A DNA stretch of 64,000 nucleotides, from the NCBI GenBank assembly GCA_033220425.1, contig CM065652.1, positions 2,542,001 through 2,606,000 on the forward strand. Reading direction: 5' to 3'. The position numbers were made by a program, and so were the translations under genes. The notes under the pieces were generated by a model that saw only the letters and a list, made by a program, of their open reading frames with translations, was not told the origin of the DNA and searched no databases. This DNA comes from Lepraria neglecta (taxonomy: Eukaryota; Ascomycota; Lecanoromycetes; Lecanorales; Stereocaulaceae). How positions within the stretch are numbered: position 1 is the stretch's first letter; the number at the start of each line of letters is the position of its first letter. This document shows positions 1 to 12,183 of this stretch, piece by piece.

Positions 1-544
1 GTTCTTTGCGTTTGGAGCTTCTGTTGCTCTGTTATTTTGTGAAGTCGGGCGTTCTACGCTCTCCTCTTCTGCTCTGCTTCGTCTTCGCCGCTCCCAGCGT
101 TCCCGGTACAGGTGCTTTATTGCTCAACGCGTTCTCGAGCAGCCTATTCCTACCGCCGGCAGCGCCGGGTCATGGTCTGATATTCATGCTCTAAGGCCCT
201 GTCAGCAGCACACCCCACTCAGATATCAAACGCAACTGGTGGACTGATCAATCAAATTTTGAGAAGGCAACTGGAAAAGATATTCTACAAATGAAATTCG
301 TCAAATTGAGCTCAAATTATCCTTTGTCCATGAACCTGAATCGCGCCAGATATCCTCCCTAGTCGTAAAATGGTAGAATAGTATGTTATAGAGACCGACC
401 CAAGCGCTCGTTTGTCTGCCTCAGCTCTTACTCCATCATGGGTATCAAACGCAGGCCTGAGAACACTTCCCGTGTGCTCGCCTGCTAGATGCGAAGCATA
501 TCAAAAATCGTAACGCTATTCAGCACTCTCGATATAGCTGCCAC
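1..544. other. left edge; possible 3' end of a gene, otherwise nothing clear
   Basis: One forward frame is open from base 2 to a stop at 245-247 (about 81 codons) with no start inside the window, so it could be the tail of a gene that begins further left. Its composition (Ser, Leu and Arg rich) matches no family I know. From about 250 to 544 the DNA is more AT-rich and probably holds the 3' flank of the convergent UPF0658 gene. I see no RNA gene or repeat here. Confidence 0.2.
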
Positions 545-1805
545 TCAATCTATCTCCATACGATTCGACTGTGGTGCCCCGCCTGCTAGGTTGGGCATCT
601 CCATCATAGTCGACTTTTCGTCCTCGCTCTCCACTTTGCGCTTCTGGATGTACGGCTTGAGCCCTTGCTTGAAGTTGGCGGCACACATGATGGCGTTGGT
701 GATGGTGATAACAATGAGGATGATGGTCATGACGGCAAATGTGGTAAGAGATTTTCTCGCGGGTATGTAGTGTAGGGCTCGTGTCGTGTGTTGATACATT
801 CGGACGAGCTTGAAGAGGAAGTAGGCAAGGCCTCCAAAGTAGAGTGTCTGCAGTGTAGCATAGTCAGCCAGTGTAGTTCACATAATGCAATAAAAATCAG
901 GGCCACGTACGATGATAACGATCATGCCCGCCAGGCTCTCCTTCCGGGTAATGTAACCGGCCAAGATGAGAATCAAAATGGTGACAGGAATTGCGGCGAT
1001 TGTGAGTGCAAACTCCACGTCTTTCGTGTTGACGACAATAACCACGAATTGGATGGTGAAGCCGAGGAAGAGGAAGAAATCGAACTTGAGGAGTGCGATG
1101 TAAATCTGATGGGATACTTTTAATACTTGGATCGAGTAACGCAGGCTCAAGTATTTACCTGATATGTCAGATACCGTCTCTTCATTCTCAAGTCGGCACT
1201 GATATGCTTGTAAATCGTCCAAGAAAATTCGTCGTAAAGCTTCCTCGCAACGAAGGACATGGCAAATGTACCCACTGCTATCACGCAGGGAATTGCGACC
1301 AGGAATGGTTTGACTGCAGTCCATGTATTTGGATCAATGTTCCCACCGAGGCCATCGATGGCATCATGGATCTGACTCATTTGAACAGCCGCATAAATCA
1401 ATAATCCAAGATTATACATGCAAATGCCAATGATCTGAATTGTATTCTTCAATCGAAGGGCATCGTAGACCAGGACCACTTGGTAGACCAATCCAAATAT
1501 GTAGAGAGTGAGAAAGGTCGGAATAGTATGTTCGTACGTTTGGTATGGCGTAATAAGACTCCCCGTCGGCTGTGGACCTTGGGGTGGATTGAGATGTGTC
1601 TGGAAGTAGGCAAACACGTATCTGCACAAACGCATTAGCTCCTGTTACATATAGAAGCGTTTGTGGCGTGATGAAAGTCTCGACAGAAGGATCCGGTCAC
1701 GACCTGGGCAGGGCGTGCTTACGCTTCAAATGCTAACACTATAGCGGCCTGGACCACGGTCACCCCGACAAAGGCCCATGTCCACATCGAACTGGGCATG
1801 TACAT
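545..1805 (-). CDS. UPF0658 family Golgi apparatus membrane protein
   Basis: This is a multi-pass membrane protein of the fungal UPF0658 family, which is placed in the Golgi in fission yeast; its biochemical role is unknown. Four exons fit in phase: 1805-1724 (last base near 1723), 1621-1159, 1105-911 and 847-545. The splice 1723/1621 restores the family signature FEAYVFAYFQ. The second exon carries the conserved VLVYDALRLKNTIQIIG and the later exons carry further hydrophobic segments (for example FDFFLFLGFTIQFVVIVV) and a charged cytosolic tail ending SNRMEID. The Met used here (MYMPSSMW) directly precedes the first membrane segment, but the same frame stays open upstream with a Tyr/Gly/Pro-rich stretch (YEYQPYAGGYRHRQG), so the true start may lie in an additional upstream exon between about 1810 and 2420. 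The family call is from remembered signatures; the N-terminus is the weak point. Confidence 0.8.
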
Positions 1806-2910
1806 CTGGGGGGATGCTACTGGACCTCCGCCAGCGGAGTATGGGGCAATCCCTTGCCGATGGCGATAGCCACCAGCGTAAGGCTGGTATTCGTATGTAC
1901 TGTCTGCGAGCTGACCCCCTAGAAGGGAAGCTCTCGCCTCGTGGCCACGAATTTTGGCGGCTATTCGATGAAGCCTAGATAGCGAATGCTCTTGGTAGAT
2001 GATTGGGATACCCTCGATGGAGTCGGCGCCGAAATGTAGGGGTCAGGCTCGTTTGCCGTTCGTGTAGTCCGGCTGGTGACTGGAGGTGATGCGATGTTCG
2101 TAGTTCTTGTAAACGGATTCCCTATCTTAAGCTCGCTTTGCTTGGCTGTATTACTGAAATTTTTTCGCAATCTGCGAGCAGCCGTATATCGTAGCGAAGG
2201 ACGTAGTACCGGCTAAATCCTACGGACTCGGGTCCGAGGGAAGAGAACAGTTAGCGGTTGGTAGGATTGTTGATGATACGTAACGAGGGAATAGGATGTG
2301 AGAGCAGTGTATAGGAATGGGCGTCGTCATAGGATGAGTAGCGATAGGGGTGGTCGAGATCCTGGGCGTCTTCGGTGTTCCGTGGTTGCTCTTCTCCTCA
2401 AAAGTCATTGTTTGCACGTGTTGACGGCTAAAAGCAAAGGACCTGACTAGCGCTCGATGTGGAATAGCTCTTCAGAGTCAGCTTGTTTCACTTCTGACTG
2501 AAGTGCCACAAATAAGACGGTTAAATCAGTTATTCTTTTGCCGTTGAGCAGTTAAACAGTGTGAAATAGATTGGCGGTTCTTCACAAATTTCTCGGGATG
2601 GTCACGGTTCACGCATGTCTGTAAGCAGCCTGGGCAGTGAGCAAGGGGTTGGCTTAGATGTCGTGCGATTATCATGCAATGCCAGCCTCAATTTTAGCAA
2701 CCCTGCGCCACTGCTTTGATACAAAGAGCCTGTGTCCTCTGTCTATCATAATGCTTCATTTCGAGTGTCTTCGTTGTAATGATGTTAGGTATCTCATAGC
2801 ACATGCAAATATCGTATGCCAAAGCCATGCATGCAACGCTGCCGGCTGGACCAAAAGTGTCCTGGCTCCATCTAAAATGATTCCCGTAACACCATGCTAG
2901 CTGAAATGTG
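1806..2910. other. intergenic; possible 5' exons of the UPF0658 gene
   Basis: The reverse strand holds open stretches rich in Tyr, Ser, His and Pro (roughly 2040-1810 and 2400-2250) that would suit the low-complexity cytosolic N-terminus of UPF0658 proteins, but no start and splice combination is convincing. The rest (2430-2910) has no recognisable gene and is presumably the 3' flank of the kelch/BTB gene and the upstream region of UPF0658. Confidence 0.3.
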
Positions 2911-5270
2911 TCAGTTGATTTCCATACCCTCGTCATCTTGAACCTCATTCTCGTCCATCTCGTCGCCCACATGACCTCCTTGTGCCGTAGCTCTCCTTCT
3001 TGCCGCCTCACTCCCGGACCCTCCCACACCGAACTTGCCACCGCCAAAACCACCTACAACCTCTAACTCCTCACCCCCGATGACCCTTCCATCTACATCG
3101 ATGACCTCCATGAGCTCGATCATGCTGCGGCGACTCAGAGTCTTGAAACCCTCTGTCCTGACCACTCGTCCCCAGTGGGTGAGGCAATAAGTGGCAGCAC
3201 GTCTCCGGAGCCATTCTTCGTTGGCCGTGCCTGCTCGTTCCCACACTACGGCGGCATGCTCGACATCAAGCTCTCTGCTGAGTCTATGAACACACTGGAG
3301 ACGAAGTTCCGGCATATCATAAACGTCGGACATCACAAGAAGTCCCGCAACCTCTGCAAGTCCTGGGCAGTATTCAGGATGTCTTTCAATACTGTCCGTG
3401 TAAAGATAGTACAAGAAGGCTCTGACGACGGTGTAAGGCTCTTGGATGTGCAGCTTCTTCGTATGGAACTCTGACATCTGTGAATTATACATTCGGTTGA
3501 AATGCGGCCAACGGGCTTGCAAGATCAACTTGTGGACATGGATCGGTGCCGAGGTCCTTGCCGAAGCACTCAGAAACTGCGGTGTTTGCGGTGCATCGAT
3601 GGTTGTAAAAGAGGACGCTGCTGGCACATCATCGTCCTCGATTTGATCTTCTTTGTTAGCTGTGATTATAAAGTCGCTGCTGCTCGCTTCGGGCGACTGG
3701 TCGAACATTGCTGCAAGGTTCGAGCCGAGACTACTCGATTTGGATGTGGCGTGATTGACAGGGGTTTTGGGCTTCTCGGTGCCTGGCTCCCATGTCAGAT
3801 CATTACCCAGCAGCCCAAACTCTTGTAGATCGAGTGAGATAACATCGCTGAGGTATTCTTCGAAGTTTGCAGCACCATTCTCGGAGGGTTCCATGGCACA
3901 GCCTAGAAGCCAAGCCTTTGTACCATCTTCATTGATTGCACAGTAGTGCCATCGGTATGAGGGATCGAAGATTTCAGGCCCTTCAGCCAATTTCTGCCAC
4001 TGCTGAGCTCCGAGCTCGAGCGCCGAGAGGTTGCATTCTGACGGGCGAATGGTGCCTGCAGGTGTGACAAAGTCAAGGAGAGCACCGGACGAGTAGCAAT
4101 GAAAGTGTGTCCCTTGAGCTGGTGAGGGCACATTTGGGCCTGATATAAACTTGGTACTAGCGATAGCTCCAGGAGCGACTGGCTTCGCGGTAAGTGAGGA
4201 ACCACGGACTTGCACACTGCTGGAGTTGGCAGCATATCCACTGGATCCGGCTGGAACGTGCTGCGTTTGGGGTTGTTGGCCAAAGTGCGAACGTGGGCTT
4301 GGTCCTGGTCTCTCCATTGTCGACTCAGAGACTCCGAAAGCAGGGACTGATCTAAAGGCGGGACTACTTTTGAGATCCAGTGACCATAGCTCTCCGGTAC
4401 GCTCCATGTCCGGTCCAAGACCACCAAAGACCCATATCCGGCCTCCCCATATCCATGTTGAGTGGTCGAATCGTGGTACAAAACTCCATGATCGAGACCA
4501 GGTCCAAGTTTTCAGATCAAGATAGCATATCTCGTCTAATGTATAAGTTTCTGTTCCTGCGAGACCTCCGACTACGAACAGCTTATCATCGTAGACTGCG
4601 GCAGCATGACGTGCTCGGCCCTTGGGTATAGAGCCTCGTATCTCGGGCTGAGTCCAATGGGAGGTTTTGAGGTCATAGATCACTAGATCTGAAAGGTATT
4701 CACGATGTTCGTTCTCGCCACCATAAACAAGGAGTTTGGAGCCCTGCCAGAGACAAGCAGTGTGGCCTAGGAGAGGTTTTAGCTGATGTTGTTCGAAGTA
4801 AGCGAGGGAATGGTTTCTGACCCATTCTCACGCCAGGAATGTCCCCATAGTTGTCAACAAGTGTCCATTGTAATATGTCAAGCTCTAACCTGAGGACGTG
4901 GTTGTAGACTAAGAATTCCGTTAGCATCAATCCAAGTCACAACTTTGTTTCAACAGGGAACCTAGAGCCATAAAATGAACTCACCTTCGTCAGTGTACTG
5001 GTCAAACCCTCCAAACGCATAAATCTGATTGTTGCCACAGTATGTGACAGACGCATTCACTAGGCATGCTGGTCTTTGTCCGCAAGTCCTGGCAATCTTT
5101 GGCTTATAGCTGTCTTTTGACATTTTTGCTCTCTTCGATGGGCTGGTTGGCATGAGGTAGGTATTGTTCGAGGACACTGATCCTGGTGTTCTGATTCCTT
5201 GCCCGAAGTTGAATTGGCCAGAGTTTGCTTGCTGAAGGCCGGAGCCAGTGCCAGTTTGTTGCGGATTCAT
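2911..5270 (-). CDS. kelch-repeat and BTB-domain protein (Ral2-like)
   Basis: Three exons, 5270-4985, 4908-4822 and 4766-2911, join in phase to about 742 residues. The N-terminal half carries kelch blades: IYAFGGFDQYTDE, then GHTACLWQGSKLLVYGGEN, KLFVVGGLAGTETYTLDEI and RIWVFGGLGPDMERTGEL. The second splice rebuilds GVRM-GHTACLW, a textbook kelch strand, which supports the boundary. The C-terminal half holds a BTB-like segment (APIHVHKLILQARWPHFNRM, later LHIQEPYTVVRAFLYYLYTD) with a Ser/Pro-rich linker between. Kelch plus BTB proteins usually act as scaffolds or Cullin-3 adaptors; the fission-yeast protein with this architecture is Ral2, an activator of Ras1. That functional link is an inference from architecture only. 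An upstream in-frame ATG at 5300 would add ten residues. The gene is divergent from CDC20. Confidence 0.85.
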
Positions 5271-5968
5271 ACTGGACGGGCTAGAACTGCAGGTGAACAA
5301 AGCAAATTGAGCACTGAGCTTGAAGTATTAAAAGAGTTTAGCAGGCCAAGCTCGGAGTTTCCGAGGAACCGATTATGGGCTTCTGAGACTGGGAGTCAAG
5401 CCATGAGCAGCATCTTGCTTGTATGAGTGGTCGAGGGCCGGAAGTTCGAAAAAGTGAAAGTGATGATGCCGGAGGATCTGCAGTCGCCTTACAAGGCTTA
5501 GCCAGGGGTCGCTGCAACTCCTAGCAACGGCCGGCGCTAACTCACGCTAAGGTAAACAAGCAGAGAAAACGGCTTCCAAGCTCTCTCCTCCAACTTCATC
5601 TTCACCCCGCACATCCACATCCACATCTCTACCCCTCTGCAATAATTGCAAGCATCTCTACCTTACGCAAGAGAAACCTTTCCAATCCATTAGACCACAG
5701 CAACATCAACGTTTGACTTGGTCGCCCCACCGATTGCGAGAGCTCTCTGCCAAGGGACTCAATTGACAGCATCTTTTCCGGCTATAAACCAACGACTACT
5801 AACTAACATACCCAGGATCCATTCAGTTGAGAATCTCGGGATCTCCAGAGTTCGGAAAACACACAGCGACCTTCGACAACATCTCTCGCTGGCCAATTGA
5901 CTATTACTAACCTAGCATAACGATCGATACATTAATTTGTCCATTCGATCACATATTCATACTGCACA
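5271..5968. promoter_or_regulatory. shared upstream region of the kelch/BTB gene and CDC20
   Basis: About 700 bases separate two divergent genes. The CDC20 side is pyrimidine-rich (CT and CCACAT runs at 5580-5650), typical of ascomycete promoters and 5' leaders. I could not assign any specific factor-binding site. Confidence 0.5.
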
Positions 5969-7881
5969 ATGGCAACCGCTTCGGTATCAACGCCTCTCAA
6001 GAGCCATCATGGCATCTTCTCCACACGGACTGCTGGTGGACGTATGCCACTCACACCGTCACCACGTACGAGAACAACGAGTCTAGCCACCAACACATCA
6101 AACCACTCTTCGCCATTCACACCACCTCGACAGACAACTGAGAGCAACCGGATAGTCTCTCAGTCAGCATACGGCAACGTCTCGTCCTACTTCTCAAGAT
6201 CTGTGTCAAGGACACTTGCCCACCGAGACTCACCAAAGTCGAACATTGTCAAAGTCAAAAAGTCTCCCAAGCATCTTGAGCTTGGGGTATCAGACTGGAC
6301 TCTGACTGGTACCGGAATTACAGTTGGCCAAACCCCCTCAAAGAGTGCAAGCCGAAAGAAGGGTCCACTTCGGACAAAATCAGGCAAGACTACAATACGC
6401 CTTGATGCTGGAGATCGCTTCATACCAAATAGGACTGCAAGCGAGGGCATAGCCGTAGCTGGCTCTGGTAAGGCTGATGGCGAGAATCAGCGACCCAAGA
6501 CCAGCAATGGTGAAGGCTCGACAGTCCTGGCGAGTGCTGTCAGTGCGTTCGATCTTGGCGGCCATGCTGCAGAGGATGATGCCACTGCTGCTCTCGAGGG
6601 TCTCAACCTAGATGACAATGATGAAACTACTTCCTACGCCAAGCCCCCTCCAGATACGCTCGCCTACGAATCCTCACTCGCGACTGCTTGCGGTGTCTCT
6701 CTGAACACTCGTATCCTTGCCTTCAAGCCGGCGCCACCTGAGTCGTCAAAGCCTATCGACCTTCGATCACAGTACAATCGTCCATTAAAGCCCGCGAACG
6801 CAGCTTCGGCTCAATTTCGACGACGGGTACTTACCGCACCTGAGCGAGTGCTTGACGCCCCTGGTCTTGTCGACGACTACTACCTCAACCTATTAGATTG
6901 GAGTTCTGGCAACCAAGTAGCCATCGGGCTTGAACGCAACGTCTATGTCTGGTCTGCTGAGTCTGGCACTGTCAGCTGCTTGCTAGAGACAGCGGCAGAT
7001 ACCTACGTCAGCAGCGTCAAATGGAGTGGAGATGGTGCCTACGTTGGGGTTGGTCTCGGCTCTGGCGAAATTCAAATTTGGGACGTCGAGGAAGGTACCA
7101 AGCTTCGAAGCATGCATGGACACGATACGCGCGTTGGTGTCATGGGATGGAACAAGCACATTCTCTCGAGTGGAGCACGAAGTGGTTTGGTCTACAACCA
7201 TGATGTTCGTGTCGCTCAGCACAAGGTGGCCGAGCTCGTCTCCCATACCTCAGAAGTCTGCGGCCTTGAATGGCGATCTGATGGCGCCCAGCTTGCCACA
7301 GGTGGCAACGACAACCTAGTCTCTATTTGGGATGCTCGTTCGCTAGAAGCGCCCAAGTTCCAAAAGACCAACCACAAGGCAGCAGTTAAGGCCTTGAGCT
7401 GGTGCCCATGGCAGCCAAACCTCCTTGCAACTGGGGGAGGCTCGTACGACAGACACATCCATTTCTGGAACACGACAACTGGCGCCCGGACGAACAGCAT
7501 TGACACTGGGTCCCAAGTGACAAGCCTTCGATGGAGCAACCACTACCGTGAGATTGTCAGCTCCAGCGGCTTCCCGGACAACTCGCTCAGTATCTGGAGC
7601 TATCCAACCCTAGTACGCAACGTTGAGATACCAGCGCACGAAACTAGAGTTCTTCACAGTTGCTTGAGCCCTGATGGCCAAATGCTCGCAACAGCAGGTA
7701 TGTAACAAGGATTTCTGATACATGTATAAGATCCAAGCTGACTGTTGTTCTAGCCGCGGACGAGAGTCTCAAATTCTGGAAGATCTTCGAGAAGAAGCCT
7801 GGTTCTGCATCGGCAATATCGAGGGAAGGAGGAGTGACTGGTAAGGGAGGTGACATGGTAAAGCAGATGACAATACGATAG
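5969..7881 (+). CDS. CDC20: CDC20, WD40 activator of the anaphase-promoting complex
   Basis: Two exons, 5969-7697 and 7754-7881, encode about 618 residues. The Ser/Thr/Pro-rich N-terminus contains the C-box DRFIPNR, the APC/C-binding element, at about residue 150. Seven WD40 repeats follow the start of the propeller at VDDYYLNLLDWSSGNQVAIGL, for example IWDVEEGTKL, SIWDARSLEA and HFWNTTTGAR. The short second exon supplies the last blade (AADESLKFWKIFEKK) and ends in Ile-Arg, the C-terminal IR tail that docks on APC/C TPR subunits. The DRFIPNR form of the C-box favours Cdc20 over Cdh1. In the family it activates the APC/C toward securin and mitotic cyclins and is the target of the spindle checkpoint. 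Nothing looks broken. Confidence 0.95.
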
Positions 7882-8498
7882 GCTTCGAGTGTTTCTGTCA
7901 AGGGGCTAGATGTCTCTCATGTACTGTCACGCAGCGTCATGACCTCTGTTCAAGGTTCGTAGGAAGCAAGTTTTGTTAGCATTCTGGAGGCGTCATTCTG
8001 GTGGGAGAGAGTAATTCGCCAAGGTGCCCGCACCATAGCATGCATTGTGTATATAATAAGCTCACTCACTCAATACACTCATTTGCTTCAATAAAACAAC
8101 ACAGGTGTCAATACGGCTTGTCTCTCACTGGAAACAACTTAAAACATTGAACGGCTTATATAAGCGGTCTTGGCGGGCCATCGCCCTTGAATAATGCCCA
8201 TCAAAACCCAACCTAACACTTACAACCTCCTGCAGTGAACACTGGGGTGATATCCACAACCACCTTTCTGATACCATAGAGAAGCCATATGAGATAGGAA
8301 ATAACACAGAAATGCTAGGAGAAGGAGACTGAATTCAAAAGAGGTGTCTGGAAGACACTGTCGCAGACCCAACCCACCTCACACATCCACCAACTCATCC
8401 ACCTCTTCACCCACAGCTCTCAACACGCATACCATAGCTTCCCTCGGCGTCCAAATCAGCCCGACCACACCCTGATATCGTGCTGCATCACCGGCAAG
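7882..8498. other. intergenic between CDC20 and TOA1
   Basis: About 600 bases holding the CDC20 3' flank and the TOA1 promoter. Small reverse-strand open frames here do not resemble known proteins. I see no RNA gene or repeat. Confidence 0.5.
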
Positions 8499-10260
8499 AT
8501 GACGAACCAGCATGTGGTCAGTCTGCTCTTGCCAGACTCTCCCAGCGCTTTTACATTCCTCTCTTCTCTTGACACACAAAATGCTGAAAGCAGTACTCAT
8601 AATAGGGTACCGTGTACTTGCGCATCATGGACGATGTCATCGAGAACTGCCAGACCACCTTCGAAGAGGACGGTGTGAACCAGCAGACTCTAGAGGATCT
8701 GAGAAGGGTTGGTCTCTCTTTCATCCTCCCAGCATTTTTCAAGCCATCGCGACGCTGTTCAGCTGCCATCATCGCGGAACATCTGATTTTCTTCCATTTT
8801 CCAAGTGTCGTTCACATCAAGGTGCCCGTATTGTTGTCGCTGTCCATTTGCGTTGAAAGGGCCGAGCGCTGGTACATTCGACTTTTGGGGGTGCGCAAGC
8901 GGGGCATGGGAATTTTACTGCTTTTTGGGGGGTCCCGAGCATTTGACTCATTTTTAAGCTGCGCCCGCTCAATTTTTGCTTAGTCGGCTGCCTAGTTTTT
9001 CCTAACAACTCTAACCGGGCCTCTGCCATTGGTTGTGCTCATCACATCACAATATCACGACGATTTCACAAAGGTCTCTCTGCTAACAATCTTTCCATTC
9101 ACAGACATGGCAGAAAAAGCTATCGGCTCTCAAGGTCGGAGTCTTCCCATGGGAGCCTACGCCACCGCCTCAGCCTATGGTAAATCCAACAGTACCCTCC
9201 AACGTTCCGCGTCCACAAATTCCATCCAGCGGGCCACCGTCCGCTTCGCCAGTCCCAAGCAACGGAGCCGGTGGAGTACGTATCAAGACTGAGCCGGGCT
9301 ATGACCATCCAGGTTATCCGCCCAATGGCCTGCCCGCGAATTATGGTAGTGACACGGTCGCACGACAGCGTGCTCTTGCGAACGTCCAACAGAAATTTGG
9401 CGCCGGTGCCACTCATCAGTTCAATCAGCATCATGCTCAAGCGGCCATGAGCGCTCCAGGTGGTCAACAACAGCGCGGGTCCATGACTATCCAGCTGCCC
9501 CCACCAATGACAGATCAGCAGAGGCAGGAGCAAGCCGAATTTAAGCGACGTCAGCAGGCAAAACAGTACCAGAATCTCCAGCAAGCCCAACAGAGACCCA
9601 TGGTCAATAACACTCAGACCGATGGCGCCGATGATTGGGAAGACTATGTTGCTCAGCGACGCCTTGATGCAGCTAAGAATCCTGGGGCGGTCGATGAAGC
9701 GGACCTGACCATACGACAGCGAGTTAAGCTGATGAATCGCTCCATGGAAGGTGGCGGCTTGATGATGCCCCTTGCTGAGCAGCCAAGGCTACCTCAAGTT
9801 AAAAAGTGCAAAGTCATTGACACCGAACCTGGGCCAAGCAGCCACCATTATGCTTTGGTTGCCGCTCAGACTTCAGACTCCAAGCATATGCCCAAAGTGC
9901 CACAGTTCGATGGTGGAGATGAAGACGATGACGAAGATGACAAGACAGGAATCAAGGACGAGCTCTTTGATGATGATGATGATGACGAGGACGCCATCAA
10001 CTCTGACCTGGATGATCCGGAAGACAATGTGATTGAAGAGGAGCAAGAGGAAGGTCGGCCTGCACAGATCATGCTTTGCACCTACGACAAAGTGGCACGC
10101 GTCAAGAATAAGTGGAAGTGCACGCTCAAGGATGGCGTTTTGACTACTGGTGGGAAAGAGTGAGTGCTCTGTCCTAAGCTTGCAAAAGGGACTGGAAGCT
10201 TGATACTAAATGATACTTAGATACGTCTTTCACCGAGCCCAGGGCGAGTTCGAATGGTAG
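8499..10260 (+). CDS. TOA1: TFIIA large subunit (alpha/beta precursor)
   Basis: Four exons fit in phase: 8499-8516, 8606-8707, 9105-10159 and 10221-10260. The 18-base first exon gives MTNQHV, which joins to GTVYLRIMDDVIENC, the N-terminal four-helix-bundle segment of TFIIA; the second junction restores LEDLRR-TWQKKLSALKV. A long Gln/Pro/Asp-rich linker follows, including a run of Asp/Glu near residues 280-320. The C-terminal beta-barrel segment is clear: QIMLCTYDKVARVKNKWKC, then LKDGVLTTGGKE-YVFHRAQGEFEW as the last residues, exactly how Toa1 ends. The protein pairs with Toa2 to stabilise TBP on TATA DNA. The second intron (8708-9104, 397 bases) is unusually long for this genome, but its donor and its TGCTAAC branch/CAG acceptor look normal. 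Confidence 0.95.
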
Positions 10261-10837
10261 AGATGCGGTTTCGCTCTGTAAACCCTCTCGTTCTTACAAC
10301 TATCCAATTTTACAACAGCTACGCTCAGGCTCTTCACGACTCTTGCATGCATTCTCAGAGTTACGGTACACGGAATAGGGCTTCTTCCCTGACTCCAAGG
10401 TTCCATGCAAGAAATTTTATCTTCGCCTAGAGACTCGAGATTGAGACAATGCTGTTGCTTGCGGGAGATTCAGGTGGACATGGCTTTTTCTTCCCATGAG
10501 ATGCTTCAGAGACAGTTCACAAAGTGGCAATGGTTCATGCGACGAGCAATGATTTACAGAAAGTGGACGACAATAGACTAGAAAATTGGATAGCTTTCAA
10601 TATCCTGAAACTACTGATAACGCCAAAGATCCCTGTAGTCCATTTCCTTGCATCACAAAATGCGCTTTGAAAGCTCCCTGTGCGAATAGAATGCCACGGT
10701 GTGAACTCTTATCTTAGACGGTTTAGCTGGTGCCGTACGCAATCAAGGCTGGGATTCCGCACTTTGCTACTCCACACTCCTCACATCTTCTCCACATCAA
10801 ACTTCAACTCGCCAAAGAACAGCCAACGGTGAACACC
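10261..10837. other. intergenic between TOA1 and the RidA-like gene
   Basis: TOA1 3' flank and the RidA-like promoter. No gene, RNA or repeat seen. Confidence 0.5.
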
Positions 10838-11500
10838 ATGCCTAATAGAACCGCAGTAAAGACCGATAAGGCACCTGCGCCTTTACCAGTCTACTCTCAG
10901 GCCATCGTTTGCAATGGCATGGTGTACGTATCTCTGGAGCGGGCCCCTTCCCCATGCCAGCCCGATCGGAGCTGGGACATCTTTTCCTTGAACTCCTCTA
11001 GCTTCCGAAATGTCTAACAAGCTCCAATTGAGATACGGCTGACATGGAACAGTTACTGCTCCGGCCAAATCGGCATGGACCCAGAGACCCATGCTCTAGT
11101 AGATGGAGGCATTTCTGATCGCACTGTAAGGCATCTCCTTCCCTCACCACCTTCCATCTCACATTCTCCGCCCAGTTCAGCAGCTAAACAAGTGGGTGAT
11201 GATCAGATGCAATGCATCCGCAATCTCTCAGCCGTGCTCGAAGAGGCCGGATCCAGCTTATACAACGTCGTCAAAGTCGGCGTCTTCCTCACGGACATGC
11301 AGAATTTTGCTGCGATGAATAAAGTCTATGAAACCATGTTTAAGGATCCGAAGCCTGTAGGTTTACGGATATGTACTCCTTTGTAGGTGTAAGGGAGGTT
11401 TGAGCTGAGGGATTTGTGTGTGTAGTGTCGTACTTGTGTTGCTGTTAAGGAGTTGCCTATGCGGACGGATGTTGAGATTGAGTGTATTGCTCATCTGTAG
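10838..11500 (+). CDS. RidA/YjgF/YER057c family protein
   Basis: Four short exons, 10838-10923, 11053-11125, 11207-11356 and 11426-11500, join in phase to 127 residues, the usual RidA size. The product shows the family's central block (VYCSGQIGMDP), MQCIRNLSAVLEEAGSSLYN, then VVKVGVFLTDMQNFAAMN and the C-terminal CRTCVAVKELPMRTDVEIEC, which holds the conserved active-site Arg (CRT) and the closing VEIE strand. RidA proteins hydrolyse reactive 2-aminoacrylate and related enamines made by PLP enzymes; yeast homologues are Hmf1 and mitochondrial Mmf1. There is no obvious mitochondrial presequence, so a cytosolic form is more likely. The third exon start at 11207 was chosen because nearer AG sites break the frame. 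Confidence 0.93.
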
Positions 11501-12183
11501 GTATGCACCTCCGTCACTGATCTTGTTAAAAGGTATGAATAGATAATTGTGATTGTGACGCACAGCTGATGAGAGTGTGATGGCGCTGTATCAGGCCTCG
11601 GGCTCAAGCCGCATCCCGTTTGTAGGTGATCTTTGAGGGGGGTGGGTTTGCATTCCTTGGATGTGAGACATTGGTATCTAGGTATCTACCTACTTCTTTA
11701 TGATTTTGTGGGTATGGATATGATGTGACATGATTAGCAGAAAATTTGACGTTCTTTCTTATCATGTTTCTCTATATGGTGAATGTTTACTTGATTACGA
11801 TCTTAGTTTCGAAGCAAAATATACGGCATGTCTATTTCTGGTGTTGTGAGATGAAGCTATCAAACCAATGCTGCGACCTGGCCGCATGCGGACGGGAGGT
11901 CTACTTGTGAGAACAAAGAGCCATATCCGGCATTCTATGCTAAAAATACTTGCTTTCATTATCTGCGGCTTCATACCTAGCTTGAAAGGCGTTGCTTGTG
12001 CTGAATGTTTGTACCGTTATGATGTTATAATCTTCCTGATCCAAGGACACTTATCCGAGCCTCTATCGCAGCACCGTAGCGACATTTACCACTAATAAAG
12101 CGTTTTCTGCGCCTTTGATCATGAGACTCGGATCCAACATCGAGCCTGAAGACCAAGAAGTACTAACGGACCACGGACTCTCG
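11501..12183. other. intergenic
   Basis: AT-rich 3' flank of the RidA-like gene followed by the region upstream of the interrupted gene. I see no supported gene. Confidence 0.5.

Noticed and set aside
2220-2417. Reverse open frame near UPF0658
   Set aside because: Two frames compete, neither with a good start and splice to the known exons, so it was not called as a separate gene.
8379-8600. Reverse 73-codon open frame
   Set aside because: Overlaps the first exon and intron of TOA1, has no family match and no supporting context.
9866-10081. Reverse Ser-rich open frame
   Set aside because: Shadow of the acidic linker codons of TOA1.
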